From contig NZ_FQZM01000009.1 in assembly GCF_900142025.1 (NCBI RefSeq), positions 1 through 64,000 of the forward strand: a stretch of DNA of 64,000 bases. The letters run 5' to 3'. This document shows positions 45,640 to 54,935 of the stretch, piece after piece. Origin of the DNA: Desulfofundulus thermosubterraneus DSM 16057. Its GTDB lineage: Bacteria; Bacillota; Desulfotomaculia; Desulfotomaculales; Desulfovirgulaceae. Every line of letters begins with the position of its first letter. Positions within the stretch are counted from its first letter, which is position 1. The notes under the pieces were generated by a model. It made no database searches. It had not been told where the DNA came from and saw only the letters and a list, made by a program, of their open reading frames with translations. The position numbers and the translations under genes were made by a program.

Positions 45640-46512
45640 ATGCCAAACTATAAAATTTTTCAAGACAATCCAGATCAAGCGCGTATAAAAATCTTTGGCA
45701 GCCAGAATGTAGCCTTGAATACCGACTCAACAGGTAACCTGAGCATCACCAGCACCGGTCTGGCCGTCACCGCACCGGCGAACGGGTTGCTGGTAACGGC
45801 ACCGGCCACCGGTTTGTCGATCACGCCGCCGGCCGGAGGCCTGACCATCACCAGCACCGGCCTAGCCGTCACCGCACCGGCGAACGGGTTGCTGGTGACG
45901 GCACCGGCCACCGGTTTATCGATCACGCCGCCGGCCGGGGGCCTGAGCATCACCAGCACCGGTCTGGCCGTCACCGCACCGGCGAACGGGCTGCTGGTAA
46001 CGGCACCGGCCACCGGTTTATCGATTACGCCGCCGGCCGGGGGCCTGACCATCACCAGCACCGGTCTGGCCGTCACCGCACCGGCGAACGGGCTGCTGGT
46101 GACGGCACCGGCTACTGGTTTATCGATTACGCCACCGGCCGGAGGCCTGACCATCACCAGCACCGGCCTAGCCGTATTGTCAAATCTGGTCACCACTGAC
46201 GTATCGGCCACGAGGGCAAACGTTACAGACACTGCAGGAAGCCCCGATACCAGTTACACCGTTTTGAATCTCAGGACCTGGACGTTTGGCGTTGTTAACG
46301 CCTCCACAACGATTGCTCCCGCCACTGTCAAGCTGCAGATCAGCCCGGACGGCAGCAGCTGGATCGACGAGGCCGGCCCGGTTACCCTGAACACCGGCGA
46401 TGTAACTACCCTTGTGTCTGCTATTTTCTTGAAATACGCACGTATATACTATGCTGCCGTCAACTCGGCCAGCGCCGTGACCCTGAATATCTTTTTCCAG
46501 GGCCAGAGCTAA
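45640..46512 (+). CDS. 34-residue-repeat surface protein (DUF6385-like C-terminal domain)
   Basis: 290 residues from ATG 45640, which follows AAGGAGG. The N-terminus is PNYKIFQDNPDQARIKIFG. Residues 36-171 are four almost identical 34-residue repeats of Gly-Leu-x-[IV]-Thr type, each made of 9-9-9-7 sub-units (GLAVTAPAN, GLLVTAPAT, GLSITPPAG, GLTITST), ending in a partial fifth. The C-terminal domain (about 180-290) has KLQISPDGSSWIDE and FLKYARIYYAA and is shared with the next gene. No signal peptide is seen. I infer a structural surface or spore protein whose nine Thr/Ser per repeat could be glycosylated; the family name is tentative. Confidence 0.75.
   Translation: MPNYKIFQDNPDQARIKIFGSQNVALNTDSTGNLSITSTGLAVTAPANGLLVTAPATGLSITPPAGGLTITSTGLAVTAPANGLLVTAPATGLSITPPAGGLSITSTGLAVTAPANGLLVTAPATGLSITPPAGGLTITSTGLAVTAPANGLLVTAPATGLSITPPAGGLTITSTGLAVLSNLVTTDVSATRANVTDTAGSPDTSYTVLNLRTWTFGVVNASTTIAPATVKLQISPDGSSWIDEAGPVTLNTGDVTTLVSAIFLKYARIYYAAVNSASAVTLNIFFQGQS
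45745..46176 (+). repeat. 102-bp tandem repeats within the surface protein gene
   Basis: Units begin at 45745, 45847, 45949 and 46051, with a partial fifth at 46153; the period is exactly 102 bp. Differences are few and mostly synonymous (for example GGTCTGGCC/GGCCTAGCC, GTAACG/GTGACG, TCGATC/TCGATT), so the copies are recent or kept alike by recombination. The reverse strand is open by chance across the repeats. Confidence 0.95.
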
Positions 46513-46603
46513 CAACAAGGAGAAGGCCGCGGTTTTTCCCGCGGTCTTCCCCCTTCAGTTCTGCCAATGTTGACCGGGTATCTGATTATGGAGGTCTAAT
46601 TCT

Positions 46604-47089
46604 ATGGCAAAAATTGGTGTCATGCCGGAGGATTCCAGGTTCGCACGGCTAAAAGATAACCTTGAGCACCTTGGTGTGCTGGGCATTTTTGCCGGGATTG
46701 TGCTGGGGGCTGTCGCCATTGTCCTATGCCTTATCTTATACCGCAAGCCCGTTCCCGAATGCCCTGAACCCGAGTTTACCAGTATTGTCCAGCGTAATCT
46801 GGTTAGCCGGGATGTAGAAGGTTTTAGCAAAAGCATTGATCTTTCCCGGATCCGGACTTTTTCTTTTCTGGTCCGCAATGACGGTCCCAATCCTGTGGTG
46901 GCCCAGACCGAGCTGAGTCCGGACGGAGTGACCTGGAGTTCCTTCGGGGAATCGTCGTACGTAATCGAGCCCGGGGATAAGCACCTTTTTGTCCCCCAGT
47001 TTTTCCTGCGATATGCCCGCATTAAGTTTCGGAACAAGAAGCCGGGCATGGATACGGTGATTACCGTGTGGTTTCAGGGGCAGGGTTAA
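46604..47089 (+). CDS. Membrane-anchored paralogue of the repeat-protein C-terminal domain
   Basis: 161 residues. A short basic N-terminus is followed by one membrane helix (LGVLGIFAGIVLGAVAIVLCLILY, about 24-47), then an exposed domain: VEGFSKSIDLSRIRTFSFLVRNDGPNPVVAQTELSPDGVTWSSFGESSYVIEPGDKHLFVPQFFLRYARIKFRNKKPGMDTVITVWFQGQG. The SPDG-W and FLRYARI ... FQGQ motifs are shared with the preceding protein. ATG 46604 lies 13 bases after a GGAGGT. It may tether the repeat protein to the membrane by domain-domain contact; this is inference. Confidence 0.75.
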   Translation: MAKIGVMPEDSRFARLKDNLEHLGVLGIFAGIVLGAVAIVLCLILYRKPVPECPEPEFTSIVQRNLVSRDVEGFSKSIDLSRIRTFSFLVRNDGPNPVVAQTELSPDGVTWSSFGESSYVIEPGDKHLFVPQFFLRYARIKFRNKKPGMDTVITVWFQGQG

Positions 47090-47110
47090 GGATAACCATT
47101 TCCAGGGCAG

Positions 47111-47953
47111 GTGATAGAGGATTTGCCCTTTCTGATGGAAAAGGAAAAGCTTACCTCGATTATCATTCCCACGAGGAACCAGCTAAGCCTGACCGTGTTA
47201 TGCCTGGATAGCATTTTCAAGTACACCCCGGAACCGGTTGAAATTATTGTGGTGGACAACGGCTCCACCGACGGCAGCCGGGAATACCTGCGCTCAGTGC
47301 CTGGAATCCGGTTGCTGGAAAACGGTAGCAACCTGGGTTTTGCCGCCGCCTGCAACCGGGGCCTGACCGTTGCCCGGGGCGAATACCTTTTGCTTTTAAA
47401 CAACGATACCCTGGTAACCCCGAGATGGTTATCCGGGCTCATCTCCCATTTAAAAAAGTATCCCGGCGCCGGGCTGGTCGGCCCCTTCTCCAACTGTGGC
47501 GGTGTAACGCAGACCATGCCGGTAGCCCCGCCTTCCCTCGGCCGGCTGGAGGAATTCAGCCGCCGGCTGGCACTGCAGAACTCGAGCCGTTGCTTCCCGG
47601 TGCCGGTGCTCAGTGGTTTTTGCCTGCTGTTCACGCGGCGGGTTTTGAATACCATTGGGGGGCTGGATCCCCGTTTTAACCCCGGGAATTTTGAGGATGA
47701 CGATTTTTGCCTGCGGGCCAGGCTGGCCGGCTTTGTGCTGCTGGTGGCAGCAGACGTATTTGTTTACCACTTCGGTCAGAAAACTTTTACCGGGGAAGGC
47801 ATGGATTACCGGGCGGCCCTGCAGGCCGGCTGGGAAAAGTTTCGACTTAAGTGGAAGTTGCCGCCCAACTTTCCACCGGAAAAGCGCCACACTTCTCCCC
47901 TGATCCTGAATCAAACCTTTGATCCCTGCCGGCATATGATTCCGCTGGAGTAA
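47111..47953 (+). CDS. GT2 family glycosyltransferase (rhamnosyltransferase-like)
   Basis: 280 residues. GT-A motifs: LTSIIIPTRNQLSLTVLCLDSIFKYT, EIIVVDNGSTDGSREYL, NLGFAAACNRGL, YLLLLNNDTLVTPRWL (NxD in place of DxD, usual in this subfamily), SGFCLLFTRRVLNTIGGLDPRF and FEDDDFCLRARLAGF. It resembles WcaE/RfbF-type enzymes that add rhamnose or related sugars. GTG 47111 is assumed; ATG at 47135 is possible. A gap of 164 bp follows with no gene. Confidence 0.86.
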   Translation: MIEDLPFLMEKEKLTSIIIPTRNQLSLTVLCLDSIFKYTPEPVEIIVVDNGSTDGSREYLRSVPGIRLLENGSNLGFAAACNRGLTVARGEYLLLLNNDTLVTPRWLSGLISHLKKYPGAGLVGPFSNCGGVTQTMPVAPPSLGRLEEFSRRLALQNSSRCFPVPVLSGFCLLFTRRVLNTIGGLDPRFNPGNFEDDDFCLRARLAGFVLLVAADVFVYHFGQKTFTGEGMDYRAALQAGWEKFRLKWKLPPNFPPEKRHTSPLILNQTFDPCRHMIPLE

Positions 47954-48117
47954 AACAGCTCTACCCTTGAGCCCGAAGGGTGCAGTGCGGTCCCTAAAAG
48001 TATGTTGCAAGTGCCCAAATGCTTCAGGAAAGTATTACCACAGGGGATTCGAGCACCATATTTTAGCCCCTTCATAGTATGTTCATAGCAGAAATCACTA
48101 AAAAAGGAGTGTCCAGG

Positions 48118-48525
48118 ATGGCCTTTCAACTAACCAGTTTTGACCTAGTTACCCCGCCTGGTGGGAACCAGCAGCATTACGACTTTTTCATCCTCCCCGA
48201 ACCCCGGGCGCTGGCCAGCGGGGTAGTGCGCCGGCCCGATGGTACGCCCGTGCAGGGAGCCGTGGTGGTCGTGTTTCGGAAGGAAGGGGATAAGCTGGGG
48301 CCCGTCATTGGTTATACCTTCACCGATCAGGACGGGCACTTTTTCCTGGGGCCCCTGGCTCCCGGGACCGAGTACAAGGTAAAGGTATTCTACATGGAAA
48401 CCGGTGCTGTGCAGGACCAGGCCCAGGTGGTGGAGTCAGGTATTTTCCCGCCGGTTTTCCCGTTGCCTCCCATAGCTCCATTTCCCACTATAGCCCCGTT
48501 CCCTCCAGTTGCTCCGTTGCCGTAA
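48118..48525 (+). CDS. Carboxypeptidase-regulatory-like beta-sandwich protein
   Basis: 135 residues from ATG 48118, behind AAAGGAG. The core ASGVVRRPDGTPVQGAVVVVFRKEGDKLGPVIGYTFTDQDGHFFLGPLAPGTEYKVKVFYME is a CarboxypepD_reg-like (prealbumin-type) fold. The C-terminus is a proline-rich repeat of PPxxPFP type. Neither signal peptide nor anchor is visible. It stands between glycosyltransferase genes and may be another structural component of the same surface layer. Confidence 0.75.
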   Translation: MAFQLTSFDLVTPPGGNQQHYDFFILPEPRALASGVVRRPDGTPVQGAVVVVFRKEGDKLGPVIGYTFTDQDGHFFLGPLAPGTEYKVKVFYMETGAVQDQAQVVESGIFPPVFPLPPIAPFPTIAPFPPVAPLP

Positions 48526-48543
48526 GCAGGCTGGATCTCTCAC

Positions 48544-49482
48544 GTGGCGTCAGTCCGATGTAAGCATTTTTACCTTCTTTGCCGTTATCCTTTGCGAAGG
48601 GTGGTTGCTCCTTCTGTGCTTTTCTCCGTTATAATTCCCTGCCGCAATGAAGGGGATCATTTGCGGCGGACCGTCCAATCCATGATCCAGGCCCGGGGAT
48701 CGGAGCAAGAAATTATTGTGGTGGACGACGGGTCCACCGACGGGTGCTGTGATTTCCTGCGGTCCAGTGAAATGCCCGGTGTGCGGTTGCTTGAGGGGAA
48801 AAACCTGGGGGTGGCCGGTGCACGCAATGCGGGGGCTGCCCGGGCCCGGGGAGAAATCCTTTGTTTTTGCGATGCCCACCTGGAATTGCCACCCGGTTGG
48901 CTGGCGGCTCTGGCCCGCCCCCTCGGGGAGGGTATGGCCGAGGTGGTTTGCCCGGCCATGGCCGATTCCCGCCGGCCCCACGCGGTAGGTTACGGGGTTA
49001 CCTGGGGAGCCAACCTGCAATGGCGGTGGTTACACCGCCGTCCCCCGGAACCTTCTTATGTCCCCCTGGCTCCCGGGGGTTGTCTTCTGGTATCCCGGCG
49101 GGTGTACGAAGCGGTAGGAGGATTTGAAAGGGGTTTTTACGGGTTCGGTTTTGACGACCAGGAGTTTTCCCTCAAGGTCTGGCTCTTCGGTTACAGGGTT
49201 ATGGTACAGCCGCGGGTGCAGGTGCGGCATCTTTTCCGGGAGGTCCACCCTTATCCGGTAGGGGCGGACGAACTGCTGCACAATTTTTTGCGCATGATTT
49301 TTTTGCATTTTAACCGGAGGCGTCTGGCGCGGGTAATGGAGATGGTCAGGGGACAGCCCGGATTTGCCGGGGTAATGGCAGGGCTGCTGGACAGCGATGT
49401 TTGGGAAAAGCGTAAGAATTATTTCCGGCGCCGCCGCTATGACGACGATTGGTTCATGGAGCATTTTAAAATACCCTTTTAA
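48544..49482 (+). CDS. GT2 family glycosyltransferase (GalNAc-transferase-like) 1
   Basis: 312 residues. Motifs: VLFSVIIPCRNEGDHLRRTVQSM, EIIVVDDGSTDGCCDFL, NLGVAGARNAGAARARGEILCFCDAHLELPPGWL (the DAH metal motif, as in polypeptide GalNAc-transferases), PGGCLLVSRRVYEAVGGFERGF and GFDDQEFSLKVWLFGYRVMVQP. The next gene is a close paralogue. The annotated GTG 48544 gives an unusual basic N-terminus; a later start near VLFSVII (48619 region) is possible. Confidence 0.83.
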   Translation: MASVRCKHFYLLCRYPLRRVVAPSVLFSVIIPCRNEGDHLRRTVQSMIQARGSEQEIIVVDDGSTDGCCDFLRSSEMPGVRLLEGKNLGVAGARNAGAARARGEILCFCDAHLELPPGWLAALARPLGEGMAEVVCPAMADSRRPHAVGYGVTWGANLQWRWLHRRPPEPSYVPLAPGGCLLVSRRVYEAVGGFERGFYGFGFDDQEFSLKVWLFGYRVMVQPRVQVRHLFREVHPYPVGADELLHNFLRMIFLHFNRRRLARVMEMVRGQPGFAGVMAGLLDSDVWEKRKNYFRRRRYDDDWFMEHFKIPF

Positions 49483-49504
49483 CGCTTGGAGTGGTTTACA
49501 ACAG

Positions 49505-50410
49505 ATGTATGAAGCATCCGTAAGGGGATCAAAAGGTCTGGCTTCGGTAATTATTGCCTGCCGGGATGAACTGCCCTATCTGGAGCAAACCATCCGGTTT
49601 ATGCTTACCGTACCTTCCGGTTGCCCCATGGAGATCATTGTGGTGGATGACAGCTCCCGGGACGGGTGCGCCGATTTTCTCCGGCGGGGGGGCAAGCTGA
49701 GCCGGAGCGTGCACCTTGTCGATGCCCCCGGCTTAGGGCCGGCCCGGGCCAGGAACCTGGGAGCCGCCCGGGCCAGGGGTGAGCTCCTGGTTTTTTGCGA
49801 CGCCCACATCATTGTCCCCGGCGGCTGGCTGGGCGATCTGGCCCGGCCGGTGCTGGCCGGGCAGGCCCATGCCGTTTGTCCGGCCATGGTGCACACCGGA
49901 AACCCTCGCCTGGCTATCTACGGCGGCACCTTAAATAAAGACCTTTCCTGGGTGGGGCTGACCTTTCCCCCCCGCTCCCTCTCACCCGTGCCCCTGGCCC
50001 CCGCCGGCTGCCTGGCCGTGGGTCGAAAGGCCTTTTTAGAGGTGGGAGGCTTTGAAGAGGGTTTAACCAGCTGGGGATACGATGATGTAGAGTTTTCGCT
50101 GAAATTGTGGCTTTTTGGTTTTGTCGTGGCGGTAATGCCGTGGGTTAAAGTTATACACATCAGCTGCCCTTTAAAACCTTACCAGAGGCCGGGGGAGAAT
50201 CTCACCCGCAACCTTCTTCTGCTGGCGACCCTGCACTTCAGCCCCCACCGCCTGGCCAGGGTGGCGTCAATGGCCGGGCGCTACCCTGGCTTTTCCGAAG
50301 CGTGGGCCCGGGTGAGTACACCGGGCGTCTTAAAAAAACGGGATGAGTATTTTCGCCGCCGGGTTCGTGACGATGACTGGTTCATGCATACCTTCGGCAT
50401 TCCGGTTTGA
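49505..50410 (+). CDS. GT2 family glycosyltransferase (GalNAc-transferase-like) 2
   Basis: 301 residues from ATG 49505, behind GGAGTGG; the open frame reaches back into the preceding gene. Motifs mirror the previous protein: LASVIIACRDELPYLEQTIRFML, EIIVVDDSSRDGCADFL, RARNLGAARARGELLVFCDAHIIVPGGWL and GYDDVEFSLKLWLFGFVVAVMP, with a C-terminal VRDDDWFMHTFGIPV that matches the other's YDDDWFMEHFKIPF. The pair probably arose by duplication and may act on successive acceptors. Confidence 0.85.
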   Translation: MYEASVRGSKGLASVIIACRDELPYLEQTIRFMLTVPSGCPMEIIVVDDSSRDGCADFLRRGGKLSRSVHLVDAPGLGPARARNLGAARARGELLVFCDAHIIVPGGWLGDLARPVLAGQAHAVCPAMVHTGNPRLAIYGGTLNKDLSWVGLTFPPRSLSPVPLAPAGCLAVGRKAFLEVGGFEEGLTSWGYDDVEFSLKLWLFGFVVAVMPWVKVIHISCPLKPYQRPGENLTRNLLLLATLHFSPHRLARVASMAGRYPGFSEAWARVSTPGVLKKRDEYFRRRVRDDDWFMHTFGIPV

Positions 50411-50468
50411 GGGAGGCCCCTTTTCACCGGCAGGGCACAATAAGCATATCCTGGATGGAGGGTCACGT

Positions 50469-51131
50469 GTGGAGCATTTTGCCTTTATCATTTGCAGCCA
50501 GGACGATGCCCGTTACCGCCGCTGCTTCCAGTACCTGCAGGCGCTGGAACGCCCCGACGTGCAGATGGAGGTTCTGCGGGTGGCGTCCCGGCACAGTATT
50601 GCGGCTGCTTATAACCGGGCGATGGAAAGGAGCGCGGCTACCTATAAGGTTTATCTGCACGACGATGTATTTATTTTGAACCGCCGCTTTTGCCGGGACG
50701 TTCTGAAGATTTTTCGGGCAGACCCCTCCATCGGCCTTTTAGGCATGTGCGGGTGTAAAAAGATACCGCCCAGCGGGATATGGTGGGAGGGGAAAAGTTA
50801 CGGCAAGGTTTATCATGGGGACCCACCCCGGGTGCTCCTCTTCAACCAACCCGCGGGCCTTTACGAGGTGGTGCAGGCGGTGGACGGCCTGCTCATGGTC
50901 ACCCGCTGCGATCTACCCTGGCGGGAGGATATTATTGACGGTTTCCATTTTTACGATTTATCCCATTGTCTGGAATTTATCCGGAGAGGATACCGGGTGG
51001 CGGTGCCCCGCCAGGAAGAACCCTGGTGCTACCACCGGAGTCCGGGCAGGATTGATGCGGAATATGAGCGGTTAAGGCAGGTTTTCTTAAGGGAGTATGC
51101 TGAGGAATTATCTGGCAATCAGGTGGGGTAA
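50469..51131 (+). CDS. Glycosyltransferase family protein (Glyco_tranf_2_5-like)
   Basis: 220 residues from GTG 50469 behind GGAGGG. The pattern FAFIICSQDDARYRRCFQYLQAL, YNRAMERSAATYKVYLHDDVFILNRRFCRDVLKIF and IGLLGMCGCKKIPPSGIWWEG fits the Glyco_tranf_2_5 family, with HDD as the metal motif. The C-terminus has FHFYDLSHCLEFIRRGYRVAVP. The acceptor is unknown. It overlaps no neighbour; the GT4 gene starts 1 bp after its stop, so they are coupled. Confidence 0.83.
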   Translation: MEHFAFIICSQDDARYRRCFQYLQALERPDVQMEVLRVASRHSIAAAYNRAMERSAATYKVYLHDDVFILNRRFCRDVLKIFRADPSIGLLGMCGCKKIPPSGIWWEGKSYGKVYHGDPPRVLLFNQPAGLYEVVQAVDGLLMVTRCDLPWREDIIDGFHFYDLSHCLEFIRRGYRVAVPRQEEPWCYHRSPGRIDAEYERLRQVFLREYAEELSGNQVG

Positions 51132-51132
51132 G

Positions 51133-52254
51133 ATGGCCAGCGTGCTGTTTATTGACGGAGTTCTTCCCTCATTCCCCCATCCCGAGCGGGGATGGCGCGT
51201 TTTACGCATTTTAAAGGCCCTGGCGGAAGCAGGCCACCGGGTGGTTTATCTTCTGCTCCAGGGGGAGCGGTACGAGATTTACCGTCCTGCTTTTGAAGAG
51301 GCCGGGGTTGAATTCTATGTGGAAAAAGGAGCCCGGATTTGCCGGCAGGGTCCGGTGAAGTGCCGGGTGGTAGGGCTGAACCAGCTGGTGCAGGAAGTCC
51401 CCTTTCACCTTGCCTGCATTCATTTTGCGGCCAACGCCCCGGCATGTATCCCGGTGATCCGCCGCTATTCCCCCCGTACCAGGATTGCCGTGGATACGGT
51501 GGATCTCGCCCATATCCGGTTGTGGCGGGAGGCCCTGGTTACCGGGCGGCAGGAGACGGTTGTAGAAGCCTATCGCCACTGGGAAATGGAAACGGCCGTT
51601 TTCCGGCAGGCCGATGCGGTTATTGCCGTTACCCCTTTGGAAGCCAAAATGATTTCCCGGCTGGCACCCGGTGTCAAAACAGTGGTCATTCCCGTTATTG
51701 CCGATGCCTGGCCACAGGTCAACCCCTTTTCCAGCCGCCAGGGCCTGCTTTACGTGGGAAACTTTTTTCACCCGCCCAATGCGGATGCCGTGTTTTACCT
51801 GGTCGATCACATCTGGCCCCATTTGCAAAAGGCCCTCCCCGGGGTGGAGCTCTACATTGTGGGCCACAACCCCCCGCAGGAGATCCAGGCACTGGTAAAT
51901 GACGGGATAAGGGTGGTCGGCTATGTACCCTCACTGGCTCCTTATTTTGAGCAATGCCGCCTGATGGTAGCCCCCATCCGTTACGGGGCGGGGATAAAGA
52001 CCAAGATAGTGGAGGCCATGGCCGCCGGCCTGCCGGTGGTGACTACCAGCATGGGTGCCGAGGGTATGGAGTTGCAGCCTGGTGAAAACGTGCTGGTGGC
52101 CGATGATCCCGTCTCCTTCAGCCGGGCGGTGGCCGCCCTTTATCAAAACCAGTCCCTGTGGGAGCGCCTGTCTCAAAAAGGACGGGAGCATGTGCGCCGC
52201 CATTACAGTTTTCCCGTGGTGGCCCCGGCCATTTATAGTTTGCTGTCAAGCTGA
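51133..52254 (+). CDS. GT4 family glycosyltransferase
   Basis: 373 residues from ATG 51133, behind GGTGGGG. GT-B fold: N-terminal SVLFIDGVLPSFPHPERGWRVLRILKALAEAGHRVVYL, central linker, C-terminal LLYVGNFFHPPNADAVFYLVDHIWPHL, LYIVGHNPPQEI, RVVGYVPSLAPYFEQCRLMVAPIRYGAGIKTKIVEAMAAGLPVVTT (nucleotide-sugar EX7E-like region). A retaining transferase is expected. It is the only GT-B enzyme of the island. Confidence 0.9.
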   Translation: MASVLFIDGVLPSFPHPERGWRVLRILKALAEAGHRVVYLLLQGERYEIYRPAFEEAGVEFYVEKGARICRQGPVKCRVVGLNQLVQEVPFHLACIHFAANAPACIPVIRRYSPRTRIAVDTVDLAHIRLWREALVTGRQETVVEAYRHWEMETAVFRQADAVIAVTPLEAKMISRLAPGVKTVVIPVIADAWPQVNPFSSRQGLLYVGNFFHPPNADAVFYLVDHIWPHLQKALPGVELYIVGHNPPQEIQALVNDGIRVVGYVPSLAPYFEQCRLMVAPIRYGAGIKTKIVEAMAAGLPVVTTSMGAEGMELQPGENVLVADDPVSFSRAVAALYQNQSLWERLSQKGREHVRRHYSFPVVAPAIYSLLSS

Positions 52255-52340
52255 GATACCAGGCCGGTCGGCGGTCATTAGCAGATTAGCCAGCTAAAGA
52301 GAAATGTAGGGCAAGATGCCGGGATTCGAGGAGTGACGCC

Positions 52341-53144
52341 ATGCTGGTTTCCATCATCATACCGGTACACAACCAGTTAGAACACATACAAAACTGCCTG
52401 CGGGCATTGTGGAAAAACACCAGCCGTGCCTTCCCCTGGGAACTGATCATCGTGGACAACAACTCGGATAAGCAAACGGCAGCCTGGCTGAAAACACTGG
52501 GGGGTGGGGTGCGCCTTGTTTCCAACTCCATAAATCTGGGCTTTGTCCATGCCTGCAATCAAGGGGCGGCGGCAAGCCGGGGCAAATACCTTCTCTTTTT
52601 AAACAGCGACACCCGGCCCCTCCCCGGCTGGCTGACGGCCCTGGTAGCTGCTTTGCAGGAAAACCCGCGGGCGGGGGCGGCGGGTGCCAGGCTGCTTTAC
52701 CCCGACGGGAGGCTGCAGGAGGCCGGCGCCATCATCTGGAGGGACGGCACCGGCTGGAACTACGGCCGGGGCGACGATCCCGCCCTGCCCAAGTACAATT
52801 ACCCCCGCCCGGTGGATTACTGTTCCGGGGCCTGCCTGATGGTAAGGGCAGATCTCTTCCGTAGTCTGGGAGGTTTTGATCCCCGCTATGCTCCCATGTA
52901 CTACGAGGATGCCGATCTTTGCTTTGGCCTGCGTCAGGCGGGATGGGCCGTGCTTTATGTTCCCGAGGCTGCGGTCATCCATTACGACGGCGGAACCGCC
53001 GCAGCCGGCAACGGGGGATGGCGGCGTTACATGGCCGTGAACAGAGAAAAATTCGTGGCCAAATGGAAAGATGTCCTGCGCTATCATTATCCACCTTCCC
53101 CGGAGAATGTGGAGCGGGCCTGCTGCCGTCCTCTGGACGCATAA
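52341..53144 (+). CDS. GT2 family glycosyltransferase
   Basis: 267 residues. Motifs: LVSIIIPVHNQLEHIQNCLRALWKNT, LIIVDNNSDKQT, NLGFVHACNQGAAASRGKYLLFLNSDTRPLPGWL, GAAGARLLYPDGRLQEAGAI, YCSGACLMVRADLFRSLGGFDPRYAPMYYEDADLCFGLRQAG. This WcaE-like set is typical of polysaccharide and flagellin-type glycan enzymes. ATG 52341. gmd follows 13 bp later, so it may use or pass on a GDP-sugar. Confidence 0.88.
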   Translation: MLVSIIIPVHNQLEHIQNCLRALWKNTSRAFPWELIIVDNNSDKQTAAWLKTLGGGVRLVSNSINLGFVHACNQGAAASRGKYLLFLNSDTRPLPGWLTALVAALQENPRAGAAGARLLYPDGRLQEAGAIIWRDGTGWNYGRGDDPALPKYNYPRPVDYCSGACLMVRADLFRSLGGFDPRYAPMYYEDADLCFGLRQAGWAVLYVPEAAVIHYDGGTAAAGNGGWRRYMAVNREKFVAKWKDVLRYHYPPSPENVERACCRPLDA

Positions 53145-53151
53145 GGGGTGA

Positions 53152-54168
<1,017 letters not shown>

Positions 54169-54266
54169 CCTGGAAAATTACCTGTTTGGTAATTATTCCC
54201 GCAGTGTTTGCGGTCAAAATGATAAAAGGCTAAAAATTTGAGCTGGCTTTTCCAAGGAGGTACCCT

Positions 54267-54920
54267 ATGCTCACGGAAAAGATTGAGCGTTCCAAAGAAA
54301 TCATTGCTGCCGCGCTCGAGCAGGCCAAAGGGGCCATGGTAACCTTTTCCGGCGGTAAGGATTCCCTGGTGCTGCTTCACCTGATCCGTACCGTTCAAGG
54401 CGGGAAGATAGCCATACCCGTATTAAACATTGACACCGGGGTAAAGTTTCCGGAAATTTACCGGTTTATTGATAAGATGCAGCGTCTCTGGGGGTTTAAC
54501 CTGGTGCGGGAAAATAACATCGGGGTCATTCCCCCGGAAGAAATTGGCCGGGACCAGGTTCAGTGCTGTTACCAGCTGAAAACCGTTCCTTTAAAGCGGG
54601 CACTGGGAAAATACCGCGTCTCCCACCTTTTCACCGCCATCCGGCGGGATGAGCACCCGGCCCGGGCCGGCGAGGATTATATTTCCCTGCGGGAAAACCA
54701 CATCCGCGTGCAACCCCTGCTGCATTTCACCCGGGAGGATATCTGGGCCTACATCCGCCTGCACCACCTGCCCTACTGCTCCCTTTATGACCGGGGATAT
54801 GTAAGCCTGGGCTGCCGGCCCTGCACCAGCCCGGCCGGTCCCGGTGAGGCGGAGCGCTCCGGGCGGGCTGCGGCCAAGGAAAGGGCCATGCCCGATTTAA
54901 GGCAACTGGGGTATTTTTAA
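54267..54920 (+). CDS. PP-loop / APS-reductase-like protein (COG0175)
   Basis: 217 residues. The PP-loop is SGGKDS (28-33) as in CysD-type ATP sulfurylases. The Fe-S cysteines of APS reductases are present: CC at 100-101 in QCCYQLKTVPLKRAL, and CxxC at 183-186 in SLGCRPCTSPAGPGE. The C-terminal catalytic ECGxH motif of APS/PAPS reductases is missing; the protein ends LRQLGYF. It therefore may not be a normal reductase; a nucleotidyl- or sulfur-transfer role is possible. ATG 54267 follows AAGGAGG. The sulfatase-like gene starts 15 bp downstream. Confidence 0.8.
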   Translation: MLTEKIERSKEIIAAALEQAKGAMVTFSGGKDSLVLLHLIRTVQGGKIAIPVLNIDTGVKFPEIYRFIDKMQRLWGFNLVRENNIGVIPPEEIGRDQVQCCYQLKTVPLKRALGKYRVSHLFTAIRRDEHPARAGEDYISLRENHIRVQPLLHFTREDIWAYIRLHHLPYCSLYDRGYVSLGCRPCTSPAGPGEAERSGRAAAKERAMPDLRQLGYF

Positions 54921-54935
54921 CCGGGAGGAGTCTGC

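Noticed and set aside
45745..46176. CRISPR-like array
   Set aside because: The 102-bp period has no spacers, is in frame and encodes protein repeats. No CRISPR array or cas gene was seen anywhere in the window.
45675..46232. 185-residue open frame on the minus strand over the 102-bp repeats
   Set aside because: It is an antisense shadow: the repeats contain no stop on that strand, there is no ribosome binding site, and the plus-strand gene has one and a recognisable C-terminal domain.
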